Origin: Gemmatimonadota bacterium
GTDB lineage: Bacteria > Gemmatimonadota > Gemmatimonadetes > Longimicrobiales > Gaopeijiaceae
Length of the DNA stretch: 42,694 bases
Assembly (NCBI GenBank): GCA_007132965.1
Contig: SLNQ01000060.1
Coordinates: 1-42,694, forward strand
Direction of reading: 5' to 3'
Shown: piece after piece, positions 25,313-33,889 of the stretch
Layout: each line of letters opens with the position of its first letter
Numbering within the stretch: the first letter of the stretch is position 1
The notes under the pieces: generated by a model
Database searches by the model: none
The model's input: the letters and a program-made list of their open reading frames with translations, nothing else
What the model was told of the DNA's origin: nothing
Translations under genes and position numbers: made by a program

Positions 25313-26202
25313 TCACCATCGTGCACGGTTCGGACATCCATTTCGGTTCGCCCCACGACGCAGCGGCGGCCGAGACCTTTCTGGAGACCAGCCGGGCCAT
25401 CGAACCGGACCTGATCGTGATCTCCGGGGATCTCACCCAACGGGCGAAAGTGTCCGAGTTCAAGGACGCTCGCGCTTACCTGGATCGCTTTCCCGACGTG
25501 CCCATGGTGGTGACGCCGGGGAACCACGACGTGCCCCTGTACCGGATCTTCGAGCGTATCTTCAGCCCGTTCCGGAACTACCGGCAATACATCAGCCCCG
25601 AGTTGGACACCGTCACCCGTATCCCGGGGATGACCGTGGTGGCGCTGAACTCTGCCGCACCTCGAAGGGCCATCGTGAACGGTCGCATCGACCGGGCCCA
25701 GGTGGAGTTCGCCAGGGCGGCATTCCAGGATAGTCCCCCGGGCGACCTTCGGGCCGTGGTGGCACACCACCACCTGGCGCCGGCTCCGGACTACGAGGGA
25801 GACAACCCCCTCCCCGACGCCCGGCGGATTCTGGACGCCTTCGAGTCCATGGGGGTGGAGCTCATCATGGGGGGGCACCTGCACCGGGCCTACATCGGGA
25901 ACTCGCTGGACGTGTATCCCGGGGAGGACCGGGACCGGGGCATCGTGGTCGTGCAGAGCGGTACCACCACCTCCCGGAGGGGACGGGCCCGGGAGCGGGC
26001 CAAGACCACCTTCAACCTGCTCCGGATCCGGGACGAGGCCATCGAGGTCGTGCACCACATGCACTTCAGCGAAGCCGGCGGCTTCGCCCCCTTCTCAGGC
26101 CACGTCTTTCCCCGGGGCACCCGCCGTTTCTTCGATCCGGGGTCCGAGCTCCGGATGGAAGATCCCCTTGAAGGCGCCCGTTTTGGGGGGACGGACGCAT
26201 GA
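25309..26202 (+). CDS. Metallophosphoesterase (calcineurin-like, class III phosphodiesterase family)
   Basis: HGSDIHFG, ISGDLTQRA, TPGNHDVPLY, VVAHHHLAP, GGHLHRAY motifs. Confidence 0.92.
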   Translation: MITIVHGSDIHFGSPHDAAAAETFLETSRAIEPDLIVISGDLTQRAKVSEFKDARAYLDRFPDVPMVVTPGNHDVPLYRIFERIFSPFRNYRQYISPELDTVTRIPGMTVVALNSAAPRRAIVNGRIDRAQVEFARAAFQDSPPGDLRAVVAHHHLAPAPDYEGDNPLPDARRILDAFESMGVELIMGGHLHRAYIGNSLDVYPGEDRDRGIVVVQSGTTTSRRGRARERAKTTFNLLRIRDEAIEVVHHMHFSEAGGFAPFSGHVFPRGTRRFFDPGSELRMEDPLEGARFGGTDA

Positions 26203-28454
26203 CCTGGGTGAAGGCTGCGGCTGCGGCCGCGGCAGTCTTGCTTCTGCTGGTGGTGCCGGTGGCGGTGGAGGGTCAGACCGCCACCCGCCCCGAGATCGTG
26301 TCGCTGGGCTTCGAGGGCAACGAGAGCTTTGCGGATCGGAATCTGCGGAACGCCATCATCACTCGCCAGACCGACTGCAGGTCGTTCGTGGTGCAGCCCT
26401 TCTGCTGGGTGGGGGCCGACTTTGCCCTGGACCGGTCGTTCCTGAACCCCAGGAGCTTCCGGGACGACTTTGCCCGGGTGCAGCTCTTCTACTACATCAG
26501 GGGATACCGTCAGGCCAGGGTCGACACCATCCTGGACCGGACGGAGGAGAATCGGGTCCGGGTGACGTACCGGATTGACGAGGGGCGGCCCATCCGGATC
26601 ACCGAGTTGGCGGTGAGGGGCGTGGACGCGCTGGAGGCCCGGGCGAGGCTGGACCAGGATCTGCCCATCGGAGTGGGTGACCCCCTGGACCTTACCCGCC
26701 TGGACTTCGCCCGCGACACCATTACCCGGAGAATGCGGGATCGAGGGTATGCCCACACCGATGTGCTGAGAAACATCGACATCGACCTGGAGCGGCTGGA
26801 AGCTCAGGTCGAGTACGACGTGTACACCGGTCCCCTGGCTCGTTTCGGCGAGATCCGGATCGAGGGCAACGAGGAGGTCTCCGAGCGGGTGATCCGCCGG
26901 ATGATCCCCTTCGAAGAGGGAAGTGTCTACAGCAGGGAGCTGGTCTTCGAGGCCCAGCGTGCCCTCTACAACCTGGAGATCTTCCGACACGCCGCGGTGG
27001 AGGAGGACCTGGAGCACGTGCCGGACAGCATCGTGCCCCTCCGGGTGACGGTGAACGAGGGGAACGCGCACAGGGTGCGCACGGGTGCCGGCTGGAACTC
27101 GGCGGAGTGTTTCACCTCAGAGGCGCGGTGGTCGTCCCGAAACTTTCAGGGCGGGGCCCGTCGGCTGGTTCTTCGGAGTGCGGTGGCCAACGTGGGCGCC
27201 CACCAGCTCGAAGACTCCATCTGCTCGGGTGCCGGAACGGGGGTGTACGGGGACCTGAACTGGAGCCTCTCCGCCGACTTCACCCAGCCCTTCATTTTTT
27301 CGCCCCGCAACTCGCTCTCGGCTTCCCTGTTTGCCGAGCGCCAGTCGTTGCAGGACGTCTTTGTCCGGCAGGCGCTGGGGTTGAACCTGAGCCTGACCCG
27401 CCACATCGGACGGGGCACGCCCCTCAGCGTCTTCTACCGGCCCCAGCTCGCCCGCTTGGAGGCGGCGGAGGTCTTCTTCTGCACCACCTTTCTGGTGTGC
27501 GACCCGGAGGAGATCGACGTGCTGCAGGACTTCAACCTCCTGTCGCCGGTCGGGGTCGCTTTCTCCCGGGACCGCACGGATCGGGCCTTCTCTCCCACCG
27601 GGGGCTATACCTTTCTGGCCGACCTGGAGCACGCGTCCCGTTTCACCGGCTCCAACTTCGACTACGAGCGGCTGGTGGTGGAGACGACCCGCTTCTTCGG
27701 TCTCACCGATGACGTGGTCCTGGCCGCCCGTCTCCGGGGCGGACGCCTCTGGCCCGGCGAGTTCCGGGGCCTGGGTGTCGGCCAGAACGCCACGGAGCGC
27801 CGGATCGCTCATCCTCAGAAGCGGTTCTATGCAGGCGGTGCCAACTCGGTGCGAGGGTACGCCCAGAATCAGCTCGGGCCCCAGGTGGTATCCATTGACC
27901 TGGAGGACCTCATCTTTCCGGTGGGCGACCGCCCCGACCCCGTGTGTGCTCCCGGCCAGGTGGCGGACCTGAGTTGTGATGCGGACCCGCTGGGGGAGGA
28001 TCGGTTCTTCTTCCGCCCCGCCGGCGGCGCGAATCTGGTGGAAGGCAGCGCCGAGCTCCGCTTCCCGGTCTGGCAACCTCACCTTCGGGGCGCCGCCTTC
28101 GTGGACTTCGGACAGGTCTGGGACAGCGCCGATGACCGATCCTTCAGCGACGTGAGGGTCACGCCGGGTCTCGGGCTTCGTTACAGCACGCCCATCGGAC
28201 CGGTGCGGGTGGACCTGGCCTACCGGCCCCGCCGCACCGAGCAGGTGCCGGTGATCACCTCCGGCCTCCGGGCCTTCGACCCCGAGCGGGACCGCCCGGA
28301 CGACCGGATCGTGGACCCGGACGGGCAGGCGCTGGACTGGGTCCGCGAAGACGAGCGTCTACTCTTGCTGGATCCCCGGCTCACCCTGACCGATGAGCCG
28401 GGGTTCTCCCTCAGGCGCCTTCAGCTCCACTTTTCCATTGGGCAGGCCTTCTGA
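26199..28454 (+). CDS. Omp85/BamA-superfamily outer membrane protein (TamA-like; next to TamB)
   Basis: Signal peptide, POTRA-like repeats (FGEIRIEGNEEVSERVIRRMIPFEEGSVYSRELV), L6-type motif GGANSVRGYAQNQLGP, C-terminal LQLHFSIGQAF ending in Phe. Confidence 0.92.
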   Translation: MTWVKAAAAAAAVLLLLVVPVAVEGQTATRPEIVSLGFEGNESFADRNLRNAIITRQTDCRSFVVQPFCWVGADFALDRSFLNPRSFRDDFARVQLFYYIRGYRQARVDTILDRTEENRVRVTYRIDEGRPIRITELAVRGVDALEARARLDQDLPIGVGDPLDLTRLDFARDTITRRMRDRGYAHTDVLRNIDIDLERLEAQVEYDVYTGPLARFGEIRIEGNEEVSERVIRRMIPFEEGSVYSRELVFEAQRALYNLEIFRHAAVEEDLEHVPDSIVPLRVTVNEGNAHRVRTGAGWNSAECFTSEARWSSRNFQGGARRLVLRSAVANVGAHQLEDSICSGAGTGVYGDLNWSLSADFTQPFIFSPRNSLSASLFAERQSLQDVFVRQALGLNLSLTRHIGRGTPLSVFYRPQLARLEAAEVFFCTTFLVCDPEEIDVLQDFNLLSPVGVAFSRDRTDRAFSPTGGYTFLADLEHASRFTGSNFDYERLVVETTRFFGLTDDVVLAARLRGGRLWPGEFRGLGVGQNATERRIAHPQKRFYAGGANSVRGYAQNQLGPQVVSIDLEDLIFPVGDRPDPVCAPGQVADLSCDADPLGEDRFFFRPAGGANLVEGSAELRFPVWQPHLRGAAFVDFGQVWDSADDRSFSDVRVTPGLGLRYSTPIGPVRVDLAYRPRRTEQVPVITSGLRAFDPERDRPDDRIVDPDGQALDWVREDERLLLLDPRLTLTDEPGFSLRRLQLHFSIGQAF

Positions 28455-28456
28455 CC

Positions 28457-31400
28457 ATGGGTGCCAGCGTACTGAGGTTTCTGGGGTGGGTCGTGGGGAT
28501 GGTGGCTGTCCTCCTTCTGGTGGCGGCGGGACTGACCTACACCCTTCTTCAGACCCAGACCGGGCACGACTTCGTTCTGCGGATGGTGCTGAATCAGGCA
28601 CCGGGGCACGTCAACGGCGAGGTCCGAGTCGGGGGGCTTCGTTCCGACGGGCTCCTGCGCGGCTTCATGCTCCACGACGTGTCCATCCGCGACACACGGG
28701 GGCGCCCCTTCCTGGAGGCCGACTCCGTGCGGGTCCGCTACTCCGTCACCGAGCTGGCGTTGGGGAACATCCAACTTCAGCCGGCGGAGATCTGGGGTGC
28801 CCTGGTGGTTCTGGAGATGCTGCACGGCGACGACGACATGAACGTGGTCCGGATCTTCGCGCCCACCGATCCGGCCGAGCCTCCGGAGGTGGAGCCCGAC
28901 CCGCGTGCCCTCACCCTGGCCTTTCGGAACGTGGCGCTTCACGACAGCGAGCTGCTGATCCGGATGCCGGTGGAGGGCGATGAGCCGCCGGCTCGGGCGG
29001 TGGTGGAGACCGTAGCGGGGGTGGAGGGTCTTCACCAGCGCTTCCACTTCACCGGGATTCAGGCCCGCCTGGATCGAGCCCAGATCCTGCATCCCGATCG
29101 GGAGGGGGAGCGCTTTGAGGTGGAGTCCCTGAGCCTCACGGGCCAGGTCTTCGAGGAGACCTTCCAGGTGGCCGACCTCCGGGGTGTAGTGGAGCGGGTG
29201 GGGTCCCGCCTGGAGATGGAGCTGGAACGGCTCTGGTTGCCCGACACCGAGCTGGCCGGGCGGGTGGCGCTGGACTGGAGCGACCAGGACGGGGGTCTGG
29301 ACCTGGACGTGAGCGTGGACGCGCCCGTCCTGCAACTGGCCGATCTGCAGTGGCTCGAACCCCGTCTGCCCCGGGGGGAGGGTCGACTGAGTCTGAGCGT
29401 GCAGGGACCCCTGGACGTATCCCGGTGGCGCTTCACCAACACCGATTTGCAGGTGGGAGAATCCAGGCTTCGGGGCATGGTGGGGTTCGATCTGGGCCCG
29501 GAGTTCAGCTTTGTGGCCACCGACGTCGAGGCGCTTCCCCTGCACCTGGACCGCCTGGAGCCGTGGCTCGACGAGCCACTCCCGGTGGCAGGTCGGGTGG
29601 AGGGGCGAGCGCGCATGGCCGGCCCCTTCCGGGAGCTCCAGCTCTCGGGCCGGGTGACCTATGACGATCCGGAGGCGGGGATCCCACCCTCCACCGCCGA
29701 CCTGGCCGGGATCCTGGGGCTGGGGGACGAGGTGACGCTCCAGGACATGCTCATCACCCTGGATCCGCTGGACTACCGGACGCTGCGAGCCTTCGCGCCG
29801 GAGCTGGAGCTTCAGGGCGTGGGCCGGGTCGAGGCGGAGCTCTCCGGCGGCTTTCCCGGTGGAATGGGCCTCACGGCGACTCTGGTCCACCGGCCGGTGG
29901 AAGGGGGCGCGCGGTCACAGGTGACGGCGTCGGGGACGGTGCGGGAGGTGGACGGTGACCTGGAGCTGGACCTGGACGGGTACCTGGAGCCCCTCTCCCT
30001 TGACGGCATGGCGGCAGGATTTCGCCGGGAGCTGCCCGTCTCCGGTGAGCTGAGCGGCCCCGTGCGGGTGAACGGGTTCCTGGGGGATCTCTTCATCGGC
30101 ACCACTCTGGCGACGCCGGCAGGCCAGCTCCAGGTGGCGGGGAACTTCGACATGCTGGAGCCGGGACGTCAGTATCGGGCCTCGGGGGAGGTGACGGAGT
30201 TCAACCTGCACCGAGTCTATCCGGAGATCCCGGAGCCCACCGTGCTCACCGGCGCCTTCGAGGTGGACGGTGGGGGCATCACCCTGGAGACTGTAGACGG
30301 CCTCGCACGCCTGGAGCTGGTCGAGGTGGATGTGGCGGGCGCCCGGGTAGACCGGCTGGTGGCGGCGCTTCAGGCCCGGGAGGGCCGCCTCGTGGTGGAC
30401 AGCCTGGCCCTCCGCTCTCCCCTGGGTCGTCTGGACGGCCGGGGGGACCTGGGGCTCAGGGAAGACAGTGCCGACGGGGCGGTCTCGGTGGACTGGGAGA
30501 CGGAATCCCTGGCCAACCTTCGGCCGGTGCTCTTCGGCGATGGCCTCATCGAGGCCGACACCCTCTCCGACATCGAGCGGATGAACCTGCAGATGCAGGG
30601 CATCGATCCCGACACCCTGCCCGACGCGCAGGCGGCGGTCATCGAGGGCCGAGCTCACGGGGAGTTGAACCTGCGGGGGACGTTCCGGGACCTGGAGGGG
30701 GACGGGTCCGTGGAGCTGGCCCAGGCCCGCTACGGTGATCTGGGGTTGGAGCAGGGACGGGCCGACTTCACCGGGCACCTCCGGGACCGTGACGACTGGG
30801 GCATGGAGGCCCGCGTAGCCGGTGATGCCTTCAACTTCGGCGAATATGAGCTGGAGACGGGTTGGGCCGAAGTGACGTACGAGCCGGCCCGGGGCACCTT
30901 TGAGGCGGGTCTCCGGCGTGACGAGACGCAGAGCTACGAGTTGGTGGGTTCCTTCGCCACGGACACGGCGGGGGTGGACATCGAGTTGGCGGATCTGGCG
31001 CTGGCCCTGGACGAGGTGATCTGGACGCTGGACCGACCGTCACAGCTGAGGTGGGAAGGTCGGACGGTGGAGACCACCCTCCTGCGCCTCACCCGCCCGG
31101 TGGCGGAGGGGGACCGGGAGGGAATCACCGAGGTGTACATGGAGGCCGAGGGTACCTTGGCCCTGGACGGCGAGTCCCAGTTCCGCATCGAGGCCGCCGG
31201 TGCCGACATCCACCGGCTGGCCTCCATCCTGCAGATTGACGACGCCCCCCGTGGATCGCTGGACCTGGACGTGTCGGTCCGGGGCCCCTACGACGCCCCG
31301 CTGATGAACGGACTCTTCGTCCTGACGGACTTCCGGACCGGCGAAACGGTTCTGTCGCGCATGGAAGGAACCTTCGACTACTCCGACCGGATGGCTCACG

Positions 31401-32962
31401 CCGAGCTCGTGGCCGACATGGACGGACGCCGGCTTCTCACCGCCGAGGGGCGGATGCCCATGGACCTGTCGTTGGGCCAGGTGGAGGACCGGTTCCCGGA
31501 CCAGACCGTCGACGCCACCCTCCGGCTGGATTCGCTGCCGGCGGCTTCCGCCCTGGCATTCCTGGATGTCCTGGACGACGTGGACGGTGTCCTGGACGGG
31601 GAGATCGTCCTCCGGGGAACTCCCCGGGAGTTGCGGCCCTCGGGGCGGCTGACCCTGCGGTCGGGCGCCTTCTCCGTGCCCGAGCAGGGACTGCGCCTCA
31701 CCCAGGTTTCGGGTACGCTGGATCTCCGGGAAGACCGGACCCTGGAAGTGGATGCCCGGGCCCGGGCCCGGGGCGAGGCGCAGGTGCAGGGGACCATCTC
31801 CCTGGCCGAGCTCGCCGATCCCGACTTCGATCTCCGGGTCACCGCCTCCAACTTCCAGGCGGTGGATCGCCGGGACCTGAATGCCCGTGTCGGGGGAGAG
31901 GTGACCCTCACCGGATCGTACACTCGCCCCCGGATCGGCGGGCGAATCCGGGTGGACCAGGGCGTCATCTTCGTGGAGGAGTTCGCCCGCACCGCCGAGG
32001 TGGTGGACCTTACCGACCCCGCCTTCTTTGACGTGGTCGACACCATGTTGGTGGCCACCAGGCCGGCGCTGGAGGCGGCCCAGAACCCCTTCATTCAGAA
32101 CCTGCGCATCGACGACGTGGACGTGGTCATCCCCCGGGATTTCTGGCTCCGGAGCCGGGAGATGAACGTGGAGATGGGTGGAGAGCTCATCGTCACCTTC
32201 GACCGACCCAGCAGGGAGGTGCTCCTGGTGGGGACGCTGAACGCCATCCGGGGCGCCTACTCGGCCTTCGGCCGGCAGTTCCAGGTGCGGGAGGGGACGG
32301 TGGAGTTCGTGGGCACACCGGGGATCGATCCGGCCCTGGATATCCAGGCCGTGCATCGGCTTCGGCGGGAGGGAGGCGAGCCCCTGGACATCCAGGCCAA
32401 CGTGGGGGGCACCCTCACGAGCCTTCGAGTGGACCTCTCGTCCGAGGCCCAGCCGCCCATTGCCGAGTCCGATCTCATCAGCTACCTGATCTTCGGTCGC
32501 CCGTCGTACGCGCTGGCCTCCGGCGAAACGTCCATTCTGGAAGGAGCGGCCGGTGCCGGGGTGGGTGTGGGCGTGGGCGCCATTGCCACACAGCTCGGCC
32601 AGGTGGTGGCCCAGCAGTTCGGGGTGGACTACTTCACCATCACCCAGACCCGCGAGGCCGGGGACCTGGGTCCCATGGGCGGAATCGGCGGCACCTTCGC
32701 CGAGACCCAGATCGAGGTGGGACAGTACCTGGCCGACAACCTCTTCATGGCCATCATGCTCCGGCCCCTCACCGGGCTGGGGGCTCGGACCCAGACTCAG
32801 TTCCCCGGCGCACGCCTGGAGTGGCGGTTCGCCGACCTCTGGATGCTGGAGGGCGTTCTGGAAGACCGCTTCGCCCGTCAGCCGGCCTCCGGCTTCGGCG
32901 ACCTGGGGCTCCGCCTGGACAAGGTCCTGGGCTTCTCCATCTACCGGGAATGGGGATACTGA
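28457..32962 (+). CDS. tamB: Translocation/assembly module TamB (DUF490) domain protein, 1501 aa
   Basis: N-terminal TM, very long beta-rich repetitive protein. C-terminal LGQVVAQQFGVDYFTITQTREAG...ETQIEVGQYLADNLFMAIMLRPL...RLEWRFADLWMLEGVLEDRF is TamB-like. Confidence 0.9.
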   Translation: MGASVLRFLGWVVGMVAVLLLVAAGLTYTLLQTQTGHDFVLRMVLNQAPGHVNGEVRVGGLRSDGLLRGFMLHDVSIRDTRGRPFLEADSVRVRYSVTELALGNIQLQPAEIWGALVVLEMLHGDDDMNVVRIFAPTDPAEPPEVEPDPRALTLAFRNVALHDSELLIRMPVEGDEPPARAVVETVAGVEGLHQRFHFTGIQARLDRAQILHPDREGERFEVESLSLTGQVFEETFQVADLRGVVERVGSRLEMELERLWLPDTELAGRVALDWSDQDGGLDLDVSVDAPVLQLADLQWLEPRLPRGEGRLSLSVQGPLDVSRWRFTNTDLQVGESRLRGMVGFDLGPEFSFVATDVEALPLHLDRLEPWLDEPLPVAGRVEGRARMAGPFRELQLSGRVTYDDPEAGIPPSTADLAGILGLGDEVTLQDMLITLDPLDYRTLRAFAPELELQGVGRVEAELSGGFPGGMGLTATLVHRPVEGGARSQVTASGTVREVDGDLELDLDGYLEPLSLDGMAAGFRRELPVSGELSGPVRVNGFLGDLFIGTTLATPAGQLQVAGNFDMLEPGRQYRASGEVTEFNLHRVYPEIPEPTVLTGAFEVDGGGITLETVDGLARLELVEVDVAGARVDRLVAALQAREGRLVVDSLALRSPLGRLDGRGDLGLREDSADGAVSVDWETESLANLRPVLFGDGLIEADTLSDIERMNLQMQGIDPDTLPDAQAAVIEGRAHGELNLRGTFRDLEGDGSVELAQARYGDLGLEQGRADFTGHLRDRDDWGMEARVAGDAFNFGEYELETGWAEVTYEPARGTFEAGLRRDETQSYELVGSFATDTAGVDIELADLALALDEVIWTLDRPSQLRWEGRTVETTLLRLTRPVAEGDREGITEVYMEAEGTLALDGESQFRIEAAGADIHRLASILQIDDAPRGSLDLDVSVRGPYDAPLMNGLFVLTDFRTGETVLSRMEGTFDYSDRMAHAELVADMDGRRLLTAEGRMPMDLSLGQVEDRFPDQTVDATLRLDSLPAASALAFLDVLDDVDGVLDGEIVLRGTPRELRPSGRLTLRSGAFSVPEQGLRLTQVSGTLDLREDRTLEVDARARARGEAQVQGTISLAELADPDFDLRVTASNFQAVDRRDLNARVGGEVTLTGSYTRPRIGGRIRVDQGVIFVEEFARTAEVVDLTDPAFFDVVDTMLVATRPALEAAQNPFIQNLRIDDVDVVIPRDFWLRSREMNVEMGGELIVTFDRPSREVLLVGTLNAIRGAYSAFGRQFQVREGTVEFVGTPGIDPALDIQAVHRLRREGGEPLDIQANVGGTLTSLRVDLSSEAQPPIAESDLISYLIFGRPSYALASGETSILEGAAGAGVGVGVGAIATQLGQVVAQQFGVDYFTITQTREAGDLGPMGGIGGTFAETQIEVGQYLADNLFMAIMLRPLTGLGARTQTQFPGARLEWRFADLWMLEGVLEDRFARQPASGFGDLGLRLDKVLGFSIYREWGY

Positions 32963-33051
32963 ATCCCGGCACCAGGAGGGGGGGCGGGGGTATACTCAAG
33001 GTTGGAGGCGATTCGACAGCCATGGAACCGACATCACGAGGGCAGAAATAG

Positions 33052-33885
33052 ATGAACTACGCCAAGGTGTTCCTTCTCATGACCGGGCTCATGGTCTTCA
33101 TGGTGCTGCTGGGCGGCGCCATTGGAGGCGAGCAGATGGCCATGACCTTCTTCGGGATCGCCCTGGTCATGAACGTGGCGATGTACTGGTTCAGTGACCG
33201 GCTGGTCCTGAAGATGTACAAGGCCCAGACCGTGGGACCCGACGACGCCCCGGAGCTCTACCAGATGGTGGACCGCCTGCGGAAACAGGCCGACCTCCCC
33301 ATGCCCACGGTGGCCATCGCGCCCAAGGATCAGCCCAACGCCTTCGCCACGGGGCGGAATCACAAGCATGCCGTGGTTTGTGTCACGGCGGGGCTGCTCC
33401 GTCTCATGGACCGCAAGGAGCTGGAGGGCGTGGTCGCCCACGAGCTGGCACACATCAAGCACCGCCACATGCTCGTCTCGACGTTGGCCGCCGCCATGGC
33501 CGGTGCCATCGTCATGATCGCCCGCTGGGGCGTCTTCTTCGGCGGTCGGGACCGCAACCTCCTGGTCATGATCCTCATCATGATCCTGGCGCCCATCGCG
33601 GCCATGATCGTGAAGGGGGCCATTTCCCGGACCAACGAGTTCCAGGCCGACGCCACCGGCGCCCGCATTGCCGGGAGTCCCGACGGTCTGGCCAATGCCC
33701 TGGCCCGCCTGGAGGGCTACGCCCAGCGAATCCCCATGGACGTGAACCAGGCAGGGGCCAGTCTGGCCATCGTGAACCCCCTGCGGGGCCAGGGGGCCAT
33801 GAGCTCCATGGCTCGCTTCTTCAGCACCCACCCGCCCACCGAGGACCGGATCGCGGCGCTTCGCGAGATGAAAGGAACCTTCTAA
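33052..33885 (+). CDS. htpX: HtpX-like M48 zinc metalloprotease
   Basis: TM segments, [22 protein letters not shown], HExxH in [31 protein letters not shown]. Confidence 0.95.
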   Translation: MNYAKVFLLMTGLMVFMVLLGGAIGGEQMAMTFFGIALVMNVAMYWFSDRLVLKMYKAQTVGPDDAPELYQMVDRLRKQADLPMPTVAIAPKDQPNAFATGRNHKHAVVCVTAGLLRLMDRKELEGVVAHELAHIKHRHMLVSTLAAAMAGAIVMIARWGVFFGGRDRNLLVMILIMILAPIAAMIVKGAISRTNEFQADATGARIAGSPDGLANALARLEGYAQRIPMDVNQAGASLAIVNPLRGQGAMSSMARFFSTHPPTEDRIAALREMKGTF

Positions 33886-33889
33886 CCGG

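Noticed and set aside
27294-27300. T-run CATTTTTTCGCC
   Set aside because: It is in-frame coding sequence of the Omp85 barrel (QPFIFSPRNS), not an intergenic terminator.
31040-32356. 438-aa antisense ORF opposite tamB
   Set aside because: His/Gly/Pro-rich shadow of the tamB coding frame; no independent evidence.
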